A stretch of DNA of 19,437 bases from DASYQV01 sp036005125 (GCA_036005125.1 DASYQV010000052.1:1-19437), one strand, 5' to 3'. Shown: positions 1 through 7,563, counted from the first letter of the stretch. Notes: generated from the sequence alone by a model not told the origin. Program-made: numbers and translations.

Positions 1-10
1 CGTATCGTGG

Positions 11-1372
11 CTACGTGGTCGCCTCGCTCGCGCGGATCGTCTCGAGCCCGTGGCCTCGAGGCCCCGCTTCACGGATGCGAAGCGCAGCCGCGAAGACGAA
101 GCCGAAGAGGCTGAGCAGCAGGAACATCCACAACATCGGACGGTACCCGGCTGGATTGCCCGGTCCGGCGCCGCTCGCATCATTCAGTGCGCCGGCGGCG
201 AGGTTCGCCAGCATCATCCCGATGTTCTGCAGCATGGTCATGAGGCCGTACGCCGTGCCCAACCGCTGCGGCTCGACGATGTACGGCACGGCGGGCCACA
301 GTACGGCAGGCACGAGCGAGAACGCGATGCCGATCAGCACCGTGGAGACCCAGAGGCTGGCATTCGTGTACGCGAGGACCGGGAACACGGCGCACAACAG
401 AAACGTGCCGAAGGCCATGAAGGCCGCGCGTCGGCCAATCCGGTCCACCATCAGGCCGAATGCCGGCGTGGCGACAATGGCGGCCAGGAACACGTATGCG
501 TTCATCGAGCCGGCGTCCTGCAGCGACAGCCCGTGTGCGTGCTGGAAATATTTGATCGCAAAGGTGCTGCGGAACGGGAATATCACCGAGTAGAAGGTGA
601 CGCAGAGCCCGACGATGTACCAGTACGAGGCGTCGAAACGCCACAGGTCGCTCCAGACGACGCGGTCGGATTGCGACGACGCCTCCATGAGATTGAATCG
701 CCGGCGCGCGCTGCGATCGAGCACGTAGTAGACGACTGCTCCGACTACAGCCACGGCGGCAAAGCCCGTCGCCAGCCACAGCGGCGGTTGCCAGCCGCGG
801 TCGTAGAGCGGCTTGAACCACGTCGTGGACATGTCCGCGCTGTACGAGCCGAGCCGCGCCAGGCTCAGATTCAAGCCGAACGCAAACCCCAGCTGCCGCC
901 CGACGAACCACTGTCCGATGGCCACCGTGATTGCCACGATCATCGATTCGGCGCCGAGGCCGAAGATCAAGCGGCCCGCAGCCATGACGGGAAACATCGG
1001 AGAAAGCGCGGTGACCAGCGCGCCAATCGCCTGAATGACCGTGAACGCAAGGGTCGCGCGCGCGGCGCCGAATCGATCGACGATGACGCCCCCGATGAGC
1101 ACCATGAGGATGTTCGGGAAGCTGTAGATGGCGTTGAGGGTCCCGATCTGCGTGTCGGAGTAGCCGAGAATCCGTTGCAACGAGTCGGCAACGGGCCCGA
1201 TGGCGTCGTACGCGTAGTAGTTGCCGAACATCGCCACGCTGACTGCCGTCAGAACCGCCCAGCGCCAGACGGCGGAAGGAGACGACTTCGTCGCGATGGT
1301 CGGTTGGACGTTGTAAGCCACTTGATTTCGATTATAGCGGTCGCTGCGACGTGGCGATTTTGAAGCCGCCAC
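11..1372 (-). CDS. Major facilitator superfamily transporter
   Basis: A 453-residue inner-membrane transporter with about 12 hydrophobic segments. The first begins near AVWRWAVLTAVSVAMF. An MFS motif A-like loop, GGVIVDRFGAARAT, follows the second segment, and a second copy, GLMVDRIGRRAAF, lies in the C-terminal half, giving the usual two-bundle architecture and length. The substrate cannot be read from the sequence. The reading frame opens with GTG at 1372, but the start is uncertain: a TATAAT hexamer on the minus strand (1336-1331) lies inside the reading frame, so translation may begin at a downstream GTG near 1317. The first 30 or so residues are charged and not conserved-looking. The stop codon TAG lies at 13-11, so the gene is complete. 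It has no obvious operon partner in the window; the marR gene upstream is on the same strand across a gap of about 90 bases. Confidence 0.9.
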   Translation of the reverse strand: MAASKSPRRSDRYNRNQVAYNVQPTIATKSSPSAVWRWAVLTAVSVAMFGNYYAYDAIGPVADSLQRILGYSDTQIGTLNAIYSFPNILMVLIGGVIVDRFGAARATLAFTVIQAIGALVTALSPMFPVMAAGRLIFGLGAESMIVAITVAIGQWFVGRQLGFAFGLNLSLARLGSYSADMSTTWFKPLYDRGWQPPLWLATGFAAVAVVGAVVYYVLDRSARRRFNLMEASSQSDRVVWSDLWRFDASYWYIVGLCVTFYSVIFPFRSTFAIKYFQHAHGLSLQDAGSMNAYVFLAAIVATPAFGLMVDRIGRRAAFMAFGTFLLCAVFPVLAYTNASLWVSTVLIGIAFSLVPAVLWPAVPYIVEPQRLGTAYGLMTMLQNIGMMLANLAAGALNDASGAGPGNPAGYRPMLWMFLLLSLFGFVFAAALRIREAGPRGHGLETIRASEATT

Positions 1373-1461
1373 TTTCCAGTAGAGGTGGCGCGACCCGACA
1401 TCTGAGGAGGAGGGCTTGCATAGCGCCGGACGGGTGACGGCAGCGGGACGCGATCAGAGAC

Positions 1462-1923
1462 TCATCCGGTACGCGAACCCGGAGGCGGCAACGAGTGGGC
1501 GTACTTGCCGAGCTTCTTGAGCCCTTCGGTCAGCTGAGCGCGCTCCTTCTCGGACAGCGTCGCCGAGACGCGTTCGATTGCGTCCGCATGTTCGCGGAAG
1601 ATCCTGGTGATGAGAGCGCGACCCTTGGGAGTGAGCGCCACCACGCGCACGCGCCGATCCTCGGGGCTTTCGACCCGCGACACGAGGCCCTTGGCGTGAA
1701 GCCGGTCCACGGCGACGCTGATGGAACCGGCCGTCAGGTGGACCTTGGGTCCGATCGTGTTCACCGGAAGCGGACCCTTGTGGAGCAGCGCCTCGAGCAC
1801 GCGGAAGTCCGAATCCCCGAGGCCGGTCTCCGCGAGGGTTGCCGTCGCGTGCGCGGAGATGGCGTGAAACGCCTTCATCAGGACCAGCCAGAGGTGCACG
1901 CCTGTCTGCTGCTTCGCTGCCAT
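1462..1923 (-). CDS. MarR-family transcriptional regulator
   Basis: A winged-helix repressor of about 153 residues. The recognition region reads GPKVHLTAGSISVAVDRL, followed by the wing VESPEDRRVRVVALTPKG with the DRR signature of MarR proteins, and a C-terminal dimerisation helix. The frame stays open upstream to 1959, but I prefer the ATG at 1923 (MAAKQQTG): the likely -10 box (TATAAT, 1968-1963 on this strand) would leave a start at 1959 almost without leader. The gene is divergent from a pirin, and a 24-bp palindrome between them (1962-1985) is the likely autoregulatory operator. MarR proteins often respond to oxidants or phenolic compounds; the ligand here is unknown. No conspicuous cysteine sensor is present after the chosen start. 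Confidence 0.9.
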   Translation of the reverse strand: MAAKQQTGVHLWLVLMKAFHAISAHATATLAETGLGDSDFRVLEALLHKGPLPVNTIGPKVHLTAGSISVAVDRLHAKGLVSRVESPEDRRVRVVALTPKGRALITRIFREHADAIERVSATLSEKERAQLTEGLKKLGKYAHSLPPPGSRTG

Positions 1924-1961
1924 CGCGACCGGAAACCGGGCCTCCAGGATACACCACAATC

Positions 1962-1985
1962 AATTATATTGACATCAATATGATT
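1962..1985. promoter_or_regulatory. Probable MarR operator palindrome between marR and pirin
   Basis: AATTATATTGA, a CA centre, then TCAATATGATT: 10 of 11 positions are symmetric, and the inner ATATTGA/TCAATAT is perfect. It overlaps the minus-strand TATAAT of marR (1968-1963) and the plus-strand TTGACA of the pirin gene (1969-1974), so one bound dimer could block both promoters. The AT-rich island stands out from the GC-rich surroundings. Binding by the adjacent MarR protein is inferred from position and symmetry. Confidence 0.75.
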
Positions 1986-1997
1986 CTGATCGATACT
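1969..1997 (+). promoter_or_regulatory. Sigma-70-type promoter of the pirin gene
   Basis: A perfect -35 hexamer TTGACA (1969-1974) is followed after 17 bases by GATACT (1992-1997), which matches the -10 consensus at four of six positions. The predicted start of transcription is near 2004, giving a leader of roughly 80 bases before the pirin ATG at 2083. The -35 lies inside the palindromic operator. Confidence 0.65.
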
Positions 1998-2082
1998 ATC
2001 GAGGCCACTTGAGCGCGCGAGGACGCGAAGCGCAATGAGGTCGCTTCATGACCCTCGCGGCCTTCCGTGGTTGGAGACATCC

Positions 2083-2988
2083 ATGTCAGTACGACCCATC
2101 AAACAGGTGCTGCGCACGAAGGCCACCGTGGAAGGCGCGGGCGTCAGGCTGCAGCGCGCCTTCGGCTTCGGCAACACCTCGGAGTTCGATCCGTTCCTGC
2201 TGCTCGACGATTTCCGCAACGACAACCCCGACGACTACCTCGCCGGGTTTCCGTGGCACCCGCACCGCGGCATCGAGACGATCACCTACGTGCTCGCGGG
2301 CTCGGTCGAGCACGGCGACAGCCTCGGCAACCGCGGCAGCCTCGGCGCGGGCGACGTGCAGTGGATGACGGCGGGGCGCGGCATCATGCATCAGGAGATG
2401 CCGAAGGGCGACGCCGCCGGGCACATGCACGGCTTTCAGCTCTGGGCGAATCTCCCCTCGTCGCTCAAGATGACCGCGCCGCGTTATCAGGACGTCGCCG
2501 CCTCCGACATCCCCGAGGTCGTCGACGACGACGGGACGCGCGTGCGCGTCGTCGTCGGCGACTTCCGGGGAAAGAAGGGCCCGGTCGAAGGGGTCGCGGC
2601 CGATCCGCGCTATCTCGACGTGTCGGTTCCGCCCGGCCGGCGCACACGCATCGCCGTCGATCGGACCAATCACGCGTTCGCGTACGTGTTTGCGGGGTCC
2701 GGCACGTTCCGCGACGCATCGGCGCCGCAACGCGTCCTCACCGAGCAGACCAACGGCGCGACGACGAAGTCGCTGCCGCACGAAAGTGAAAATCGTTCGC
2801 TCGTGCTCTTCGATCGCGGCGACGAAGTGGTGGTGCAGGCTGGTGACGAGGGCATCCGCTTCCTGCTGGTCTCGGGCAGGCCGATCGAGGAGCCCGTTGC
2901 GTGGTACGGGCCGATTGTGATGAACACGCAGCAGGAGCTGCAGCAGGCATTCAACGAGCTGCGCAACGGCACCTTTATCAGGAGATAG
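2083..2988 (+). CDS. Pirin family protein (bicupin)
   Basis: A 301-residue two-domain cupin. The N-terminal cupin carries the metal-binding set of pirins: WHPHRGIETITYVL (His59, His61) and GRGIMHQEMP (His103, Glu105), followed by HMHGFQLWANLP. The C-terminal cupin (about residues 170-290) lacks metal ligands, as is usual, and ends in the typical PIVMNTQQEL segment. The family includes quercetin 2,3-dioxygenase-like enzymes and redox-sensing regulators; which applies here is unknown. An in-frame ATG at 2035 exists, but ATG 2083 is preferred because GGAG lies 7 bases upstream and MSVRPIKQV matches the usual N-terminus. It is divergent from marR and probably repressed by it. Its stop codon overlaps the first unit of a heptamer repeat array. 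Confidence 0.93.
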   Translation: MSVRPIKQVLRTKATVEGAGVRLQRAFGFGNTSEFDPFLLLDDFRNDNPDDYLAGFPWHPHRGIETITYVLAGSVEHGDSLGNRGSLGAGDVQWMTAGRGIMHQEMPKGDAAGHMHGFQLWANLPSSLKMTAPRYQDVAASDIPEVVDDDGTRVRVVVGDFRGKKGPVEGVAADPRYLDVSVPPGRRTRIAVDRTNHAFAYVFAGSGTFRDASAPQRVLTEQTNGATTKSLPHESENRSLVLFDRGDEVVVQAGDEGIRFLLVSGRPIEEPVAWYGPIVMNTQQELQQAFNELRNGTFIRR

Positions 2989-3050
2989 GAGTCAGGAGTC
3001 AGGAGTCAGGAGGCAGGAGGCAGGAGGCAGGAGGCAGGAGGCAGGAGGCA
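2988..3050 (+). repeat. Heptamer tandem array, left arm
   Basis: Nine head-to-tail 7-base units: three GGAGTCA (2988-3008) then six GGAGGCA (3009-3050). The array begins with the last base of the pirin stop codon. It is the inverted partner of the array at 3172-3241, so the two can pair as one long stem. No coding reading fits the region. Confidence 0.93.
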
Positions 3051-3171
3051 GAGCGTCACGTGCCCTTCAGACTCTTCACTTCTACTTCCTACACTACATT
3101 AGGCCGGCAGACAGAAAAATCACCTTCGAACAAGTGGGAGAGCAGAGAAGACAGAAAAATCGCGTTCGCTC

Positions 3172-3241
3172 TGACTCCTGACTCCTGATTCCTGATTCCT
3201 GATTCCTGATTCCTGATTCCTGCCTCCTGCCTCCTAACTCC
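3172..3241 (+). repeat. Heptamer tandem array, inverted right arm
   Basis: Ten 7-base units: two TGACTCC, five TGATTCC, two TGCCTCC and one TAACTCC. This is the reverse complement type of the 2988-3050 array, with extra unit variants. The 121 bases between the arrays are AT-richer and contain a 12-base direct repeat, GACAGAAAAATC, at 3110-3121 and 3150-3161. The array ends 55 bases before the next gene, so it lies in that gene's presumed leader. Confidence 0.93.
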
Positions 3242-3296
3242 CTGCCGTCTTCGTGTATGCTTTCTGGCGCCCTCAACGGTCCAAAGCGAGGCAGAC

Positions 3297-5225
3297 ATGG
3301 CCGGTTCGACAGACTGCACGTCCAGCATCTCTCGTCGCAATTTCATCAGAAAAACGGTGACCGGTGCCGGCGCGACCGCCGTCGTGGCGATCGCGGGTGA
3401 GGGAGCGCACGCGGCCGAGGTGTCCTCCATCACCATCCCCGCAGCGTTCGCCGAGGCGGCAACGACCTCGCCCAAACGGCTCGAGTTTCCGATGACGGGC
3501 GCCGAGGTGTTTGCCCGCGCGTGCAAGGAAGAAGGCGTCGCCGCCCTGTTCTGCTGCCCGGGCAACTACAACGTCATTCACGCGCTCGCGTCGACCGGGA
3601 TTCCGGCCTTTGGCGGCCGCCACGAAGGATCGATGGCGCACGCCGCCGACGCGTTCATCCGCATCACGGGTGAGATCGCCGTCTGCTCCGGCACCGAGGG
3701 TCCCGGATTCACCGACATGATCTGCGCCATCGCCTGCGCGAACGCGGCGCGCACCCCGCTCCTCGTGGTGGCGAGCAACATGTCGATCAATCAGGAGGAC
3801 ACCGAAGCCGGTATTCAGCTCGGTTATCAGCAGCCGACCACCGAGGGGCTGAAAAAGTACGGCAAACGATTGATCAACCCGCGCCGCGTGCACGAGTACG
3901 CCGGCTATGCGTTCCGCCAGCTGCGCAGCGGCGTGCCGAAACCGGTCCACCTCGATTTTCCGTCCGAGGTCGCGTCGGCCAAGTTCCAGAACGCCGAGGA
4001 CGTGGAGTTCTTCCACGAACGCACCCGGTACCGCACGGCCTCGCGGCCGCACCCGTCACCGAAGGACATCGCGGCGGCGGTCGACATGATCAAGACGGCC
4101 CGCCGTCCGATCATCGTGTCGAGCAACGGCGTCTTCTACGCGAAGGCCTTTGATGCGTTGAAGCGCCTCGCCGAGCGGGCGCAGATTCCCGTGGTCGAAT
4201 CCGGCGCGATGAAGGGACAGTTCTCGGATGCGAGCCCGCTCTCGGCAAACGCCGCGCCGGGCGCGCTCGCGAGCGCCGATCTCGTGCTCCTCATCGGCCA
4301 GCACTGCATGCCGGTCGTCGGCGAGTTCGCGTTCGGTCCGGATGCGAAGTACATCCGCATCGATCTGGCGGCCGAAGACATCGGACGCAACATTCCCATC
4401 GATCTCGGGATCGTGAGCTGCGAGAAGGCCGCCCTCGAGGCGCTTGCCGACGCGGTGCCCCGGCTGACGCATGATTCGTGGATCGCCGAGATCGCCGCCG
4501 CCCGCAAGAAGTTCGAGGATCAGAACGCCGAGTACTACCGCACCGGCCTCACCTATCCCGACGCCGTTCACCCTGCCGTGATCGCGAAGGAGCTCGGCGA
4601 CTTCCTGTATCGCGGAAAGCTGCCAAAGGAGCAGACGACGGTCGCGTCGGGCGGCTACGGCCTCGCGCGGTACGTGCGCCGCGAGCTTCGCGGATTTCGA
4701 CCGGGCCAGATCATGAACGGCGCGTATCAATACGGCGCAATCGGCCCGGACGTTGCCTATACGGTCGGCGTGTCGGCAGCCGTACAGCTCGGGATCGGTC
4801 CGCAGTCGCCCTACAAGGGACATCCGATCATCAGCACCACCGGTGACGGCGGCGTCGGCTACTCGATCATGGAAATCGAGACCTTGGCCAAATACCGCCT
4901 GCCGGCCGTGGTCATCGTCTACAACAACAACGCGTGGGGCACGTGGTCGGGCGCGGCGCGGGAGCCGCTCGCGCTGCCGATTCACCTGTTCCAGGAGAAC
5001 CTGCGGTACGACAAGGTCGCCGAAGCGCTCGGCGGCTACGGCGAGTACGTCACGAAGCCGGCCGAATTCCGTCCGGCGCTCGAACGCGCGTACGACCTGG
5101 CGGCGAGGGAGCGGAAGCCCGTGCTGATCAATTGCCAGGGCCGGAAAGAGTTCTGGGACCGCGGGAAGTATCCGCCTGGAATGCTGGGAAAGATCGAACC
5201 GGGCGTGATGTCGTACTACCATTGA
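3297..5225 (+). CDS. Tat-exported thiamine-diphosphate-dependent enzyme (acetolactate synthase-like)
   Basis: A 642-residue member of the TPP enzyme superfamily with the acetolactate synthase/pyruvate oxidase domain order: N-terminal Pyr domain (about 65-235), central Rossmann-like domain (about 255-390), C-terminal PP domain (about 440-625). The activating glutamate is Glu110 in GGRHEGSMAHAADAF. The cofactor/Mg motif runs from GDGG (516-519) to NNN (543-545) with normal spacing. The N-terminus SISRRNFIRKTVTGAGATAV followed by AHAAE is a twin-arginine signal, implying export of a folded holoenzyme, which is unusual for this superfamily. The substrate is not identifiable. It starts the gene run 3297-6554, which includes a c-type cytochrome, so a redox role outside the cytoplasm is possible. 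ATG 3297 keeps the twin arginines about 13 residues in. Confidence 0.9.
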   Translation: MAGSTDCTSSISRRNFIRKTVTGAGATAVVAIAGEGAHAAEVSSITIPAAFAEAATTSPKRLEFPMTGAEVFARACKEEGVAALFCCPGNYNVIHALASTGIPAFGGRHEGSMAHAADAFIRITGEIAVCSGTEGPGFTDMICAIACANAARTPLLVVASNMSINQEDTEAGIQLGYQQPTTEGLKKYGKRLINPRRVHEYAGYAFRQLRSGVPKPVHLDFPSEVASAKFQNAEDVEFFHERTRYRTASRPHPSPKDIAAAVDMIKTARRPIIVSSNGVFYAKAFDALKRLAERAQIPVVESGAMKGQFSDASPLSANAAPGALASADLVLLIGQHCMPVVGEFAFGPDAKYIRIDLAAEDIGRNIPIDLGIVSCEKAALEALADAVPRLTHDSWIAEIAAARKKFEDQNAEYYRTGLTYPDAVHPAVIAKELGDFLYRGKLPKEQTTVASGGYGLARYVRRELRGFRPGQIMNGAYQYGAIGPDVAYTVGVSAAVQLGIGPQSPYKGHPIISTTGDGGVGYSIMEIETLAKYRLPAVVIVYNNNAWGTWSGAAREPLALPIHLFQENLRYDKVAEALGGYGEYVTKPAEFRPALERAYDLAARERKPVLINCQGRKEFWDRGKYPPGMLGKIEPGVMSYYH

Positions 5226-5227
5226 TT

Positions 5228-5677
5228 GTGACGGCAGCGCTGCAGAAGTACTCCGATCGAGGGGTATTTCGCGGTTTGAAGACGACACGGCGGCCAGGGG
5301 GGCGTTACGAGTACACGTTCACCTGGCTGATGCGGCGGTCCTTCACCCTCAGCTACGATCCGGCGAGGCGCGTGCTGTCGTTCAAGAACCTGTTTCCCAA
5401 CGTCACCGCGCGATCGCCGATTGCGACGGCTCTCCGCGAGGTCGTGGCCGAGCGGTCCACCAATCGGGTTCCGGCTCACAAGCGGCTCGACGGCCGGAGG
5501 GTGCAGGCGAGCTGTGGCATCCGCGGCGGAGGCTTTTGGCTGACGATGCGCGTCCGCGGTGAACAAGGAGCGTACGCAGTACAGCAGTTGCTCGGCCTGG
5601 TGAACGAGCTGTTCCTCGTGCTGCACGAGACCTTTCCGGATTATGTGGCCGCAGAGTTTGGTCTGTCCTCGGAGTAG
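5228..5677 (+). CDS. Hypothetical protein in TPP enzyme/cytochrome cluster
   Basis: A protein of about 149 residues that I do not recognise. It probably starts with GTG at 5228, two bases after the stop of the TPP enzyme; TTG at 5222, overlapping that stop, is an alternative. It has no signal peptide and no membrane segment. It contains basic stretches (TWLMRRSFTLSYDPARRVLSF), a GIRGGGFWLTMRVRGE strand-like region, and a C-terminal amphipathic helix (AVQQLLGLVNELFLVLHETFPDYV), suggesting a small alpha/beta fold. Tight spacing with the genes on both sides argues for co-translation. The frame stays open upstream inside the TPP gene, but that part is a shadow of the TPP reading frame. Confidence 0.6.
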   Translation: MTAALQKYSDRGVFRGLKTTRRPGGRYEYTFTWLMRRSFTLSYDPARRVLSFKNLFPNVTARSPIATALREVVAERSTNRVPAHKRLDGRRVQASCGIRGGGFWLTMRVRGEQGAYAVQQLLGLVNELFLVLHETFPDYVAAEFGLSSE

Positions 5678-5680
5678 GGC

Positions 5681-6103
5681 GTGAAGCTGATCCTCGCATC
5701 CGTCGTGTGGCTGCTGTTTCTGGCCATGCTGATCTCGGCCTCGCAAGGCACTCCGCTGACGACCACGACGCCCCGGCGTGGCGGCAACCCCGAGGCGGCG
5801 AAGATCAAGAACCCCGTGCCGAGCACTCCAGAATCGATCGGCATCGGTCGGAAAACGTACGCGCGGCTCTGCGTGCGATGCCACGGGCCCACGGGCAAAG
5901 GCGACGGCGGCGGTGCGGGCGCCGGCGGCCAGCCCGCAGACCTGACGGACGACACCTGGGATTTCGGCGCGAGCGACGGCGAGATCTTCAGCGTCATCCG
6001 CGAGGGCACGTCCGCCGACATGGAGAGCTACGCGGAACGGATCAGCGAGACGGACACGTGGCATCTGGTCAATTACATCCGCAGCATCCGATCCGCGAGG
6101 TGA
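5681..6103 (+). CDS. c-type cytochrome, monohaem
   Basis: A 140-residue exported cytochrome with a GTG start and GGAG ten bases upstream, three bases after the previous stop. The N-terminal hydrophobic segment LILASVVWLLFLAMLISA is a signal peptide or anchor. The haem site is CVRCH (Cys64, Cys67, His68), followed by a GKGDGGGAGAGG loop. Met114 in SADMESY is the probable second axial ligand. The terminal helix TDTWHLVNYIRSIR is typical of class I cytochromes and of the cytochrome_CBB3-type domain. It is probably co-transcribed with the TPP enzyme and could accept its electrons, but that link is inference from position. Confidence 0.88.
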   Translation: MKLILASVVWLLFLAMLISASQGTPLTTTTPRRGGNPEAAKIKNPVPSTPESIGIGRKTYARLCVRCHGPTGKGDGGGAGAGGQPADLTDDTWDFGASDGEIFSVIREGTSADMESYAERISETDTWHLVNYIRSIRSAR

Positions 6104-6143
6104 ATTCGTCGTGCACGTATCTCCGACTGAGGCAGGCAACCGA

Positions 6144-6554
6144 ATGAGAGTTCTGCAGCTCACCGCGATCATCCTGGCGGCCGCGACAGCAGCATGCGGC
6201 GGCGGCGCACCCAGCGAGTCCGGCCTGCGCGACTCGTTCGCGCAACAGCTGTCGTCGAACAAGTTCGTCACCGATTTCCACCGGAACGGGGACGAGCTCA
6301 CGTTTTCCGGACCTGGCGCGGAGGGTGGCACGGCGAAATGGCGTGTTCAGATCGAGTCCGCGGCGATCGAACCGAACAAAAACGACGCCCAGCCGTACAA
6401 GGGGACCGTCAAATCCGGGTGGTTCTCGGATGGCCGCCGTATCGAGCCGAAGGGCAACCGCTCGAATCTTCCCGTCGAGCTGCAGTCGAACGGCATCAGC
6501 CAGGACTGCTGGGCGTTCTGGGAAAAGGCATCGGCGAGGTGGAGCTGGGAATGA
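6144..6554 (+). CDS. Putative lipoprotein, unknown function
   Basis: A 136-residue protein starting at ATG 6144 (MRVLQL), with a GAGG purine stretch upstream; the frame is open from 6111 but those extra residues would precede the signal. The segment VLQLTAIILAAATAACGGG is a lipoprotein signal with the lipid-attached cysteine at residue 18 (lipobox TAAC). The mature part is polar, without repeats or recognisable motifs; a single later cysteine occurs in DCWAFWEKASARWSWE at the C-terminus. It follows the cytochrome by 40 bases on the same strand and may belong to the same unit. I do not recognise a family. Confidence 0.72.
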   Translation: MRVLQLTAIILAAATAACGGGAPSESGLRDSFAQQLSSNKFVTDFHRNGDELTFSGPGAEGGTAKWRVQIESAAIEPNKNDAQPYKGTVKSGWFSDGRRIEPKGNRSNLPVELQSNGISQDCWAFWEKASARWSWE

Positions 6555-6570
6555 GAGGGCAGGGGCATTT

Positions 6571-6758
6571 GATCATTTCAGATTTCAGATTTGATCATCG
6601 CATTTGATCATTTGGTCATCGGGTCATTGCATTTGATCATCGGCCCATTGCATCTGATCATCGGCATCGCGGGCCGCGATGGCCCAATGGAGCAATCACC
6701 GATGTTCCGATGAATCGATGATCAGATTCGATGACCAAATCTGATATCTGAAATGGTC
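6571..6758. repeat. Long imperfect palindrome in the lipoprotein-OMP gap
   Basis: AT-rich non-coding stretch. The outer arms 6571-6600 and 6729-6758 are inverted copies matching at 27 of 30 positions (core CATTTCAGATTTCAGATTTG). Between them, variants of GCATTTGATCAT recur at least three times on the left and their reverse complement once on the right. The apex is a 7-bp hairpin, CATCGCG/CGCGATG (6665-6681). The following gene's ribosome-binding site lies 13 bases beyond the right arm. Confidence 0.85.
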
Positions 6759-6784
6759 CAATGATCCAGGCGAGGAGAGTTGCG

Positions 6785-7384
6785 ATGCGAAGGGTCGTTC
6801 TCATCCTGCTGGTAAGCGCACTGGTGACACCGGGTGCCGTATACGCCCAGGGGTTCGTGAGCCCGTTCATTGGTTACGATTTCGGCGGCGACTCCGGCTG
6901 TCGGCAGATACGGGCTCGACAAGTCGATGCTCTGGGTTTTATTACGGGCTGCGAAGACAAGAAACTCAATCTCGGGGTATCGGTCGGCAACCTCGGGAGC
7001 GTGGTCGGGGCGGAGCTCGAGTTCGCCTATGCGAAGAACTTCTTCGGCGACATTCCCGGCGTCTCCTCCAGCGTGCTGACGTTGATGGGCAACGTGATGC
7101 TCTCGCCGCGATTCGGCATCGTGCAGCCGTACGGGCTCGCGGGGCTGGGTCTCATCAAGACGCACGTCGAGTTCTCGACGACCAGCCTGCTCAACAGCGA
7201 CAACAATCACTTCGGATGGGACCTCGGGGGCGGCCTCATTGTTTACCTGGGCGGTCACATCGGTGTGCGGGGTGACATCCGCTACTTCCATGCCTTCCAG
7301 GATCTCGAGATTCTCGGGATCTCGCTGGGTCGAACGAAGCTCGATTTCGGACGCGCGGCCGCGGGTGTCGTCTTGAGGTTTTGA
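6785..7384 (+). CDS. Outer-membrane beta-barrel protein (porin/OmpA-like fold)
   Basis: A 199-residue exported protein. ATG 6785 has GAGGAG 7 bases upstream and begins the signal peptide MRRVVLILLVSALVTPGAVYA, cleaved before QGFVSPFIGYDF. The mature protein alternates hydrophobic and polar residues in about eight strands rich in Gly and aromatics (LNLGVSVGNLG, GAELEFAYAKNF, VQPYGLAGLGLI, FGWDLGGGLIVYL, HIGVRGDIRYF, LDFGRAAAGVVLRF) and ends in a C-terminal phenylalanine, the usual outer-membrane assembly signal. It resembles the outer-membrane beta-barrel domain proteins common in acidobacterial genomes; no ligand can be inferred. A palindromic repeat lies upstream and another immediately downstream. 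Confidence 0.82.
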   Translation: MRRVVLILLVSALVTPGAVYAQGFVSPFIGYDFGGDSGCRQIRARQVDALGFITGCEDKKLNLGVSVGNLGSVVGAELEFAYAKNFFGDIPGVSSSVLTLMGNVMLSPRFGIVQPYGLAGLGLIKTHVEFSTTSLLNSDNNHFGWDLGGGLIVYLGGHIGVRGDIRYFHAFQDLEILGISLGRTKLDFGRAAAGVVLRF

Positions 7385-7385
7385 C

Positions 7386-7550
7386 ATTGGTGATTGGTGA
7401 TTGGTGATCGCAGATTGGTTGGCGATTGATGATTGGTGATTATTGGTGATTGGCGATCTATTTGTGATTGCTTGGTCGGCCACAGGATTCACAAATAGAT
7501 CGCAAATCGGCGATCACAAATCGCCAACCGATCATCAACCACCAATCCGA
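7386..7550. repeat. ATTGGTG-type heptamer repeats with inverted right half
   Basis: Three perfect ATTGGTG units (7386-7406) run into degenerate GATTGG/GGCGATT words. A perfect 15-bp inverted repeat, GCGATCTATTTGTGA (7453-7467) and its complement (7489-7503), encloses a 21-base loop. The sequence then continues as reverse-complement versions of the left-hand words (ATCGCCAACCGATCATCAACC). It fills the gap between two convergent genes and could act as a bidirectional transcript end, although no U-run follows the stem. Confidence 0.85.
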
Positions 7551-7563
7551 AAATCTTCAAATG

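Noticed and set aside
2988..3241. CRISPR array
   Set aside because: Units are seven bases, directly adjacent, with no spacers, and appear in both orientations; no cas genes are nearby.
2988..3241. Insertion sequence remnant with terminal inverted repeats
   Set aside because: The arms are tandem arrays, not unique terminal repeats; there is no transposase fragment between them and no target-site duplication that I can see.
4056..5288. Minus-strand open frame of 410 codons opposite the TPP enzyme
   Set aside because: The plus strand encodes a full TPP enzyme with cofactor motifs here; the antisense product has no family features.
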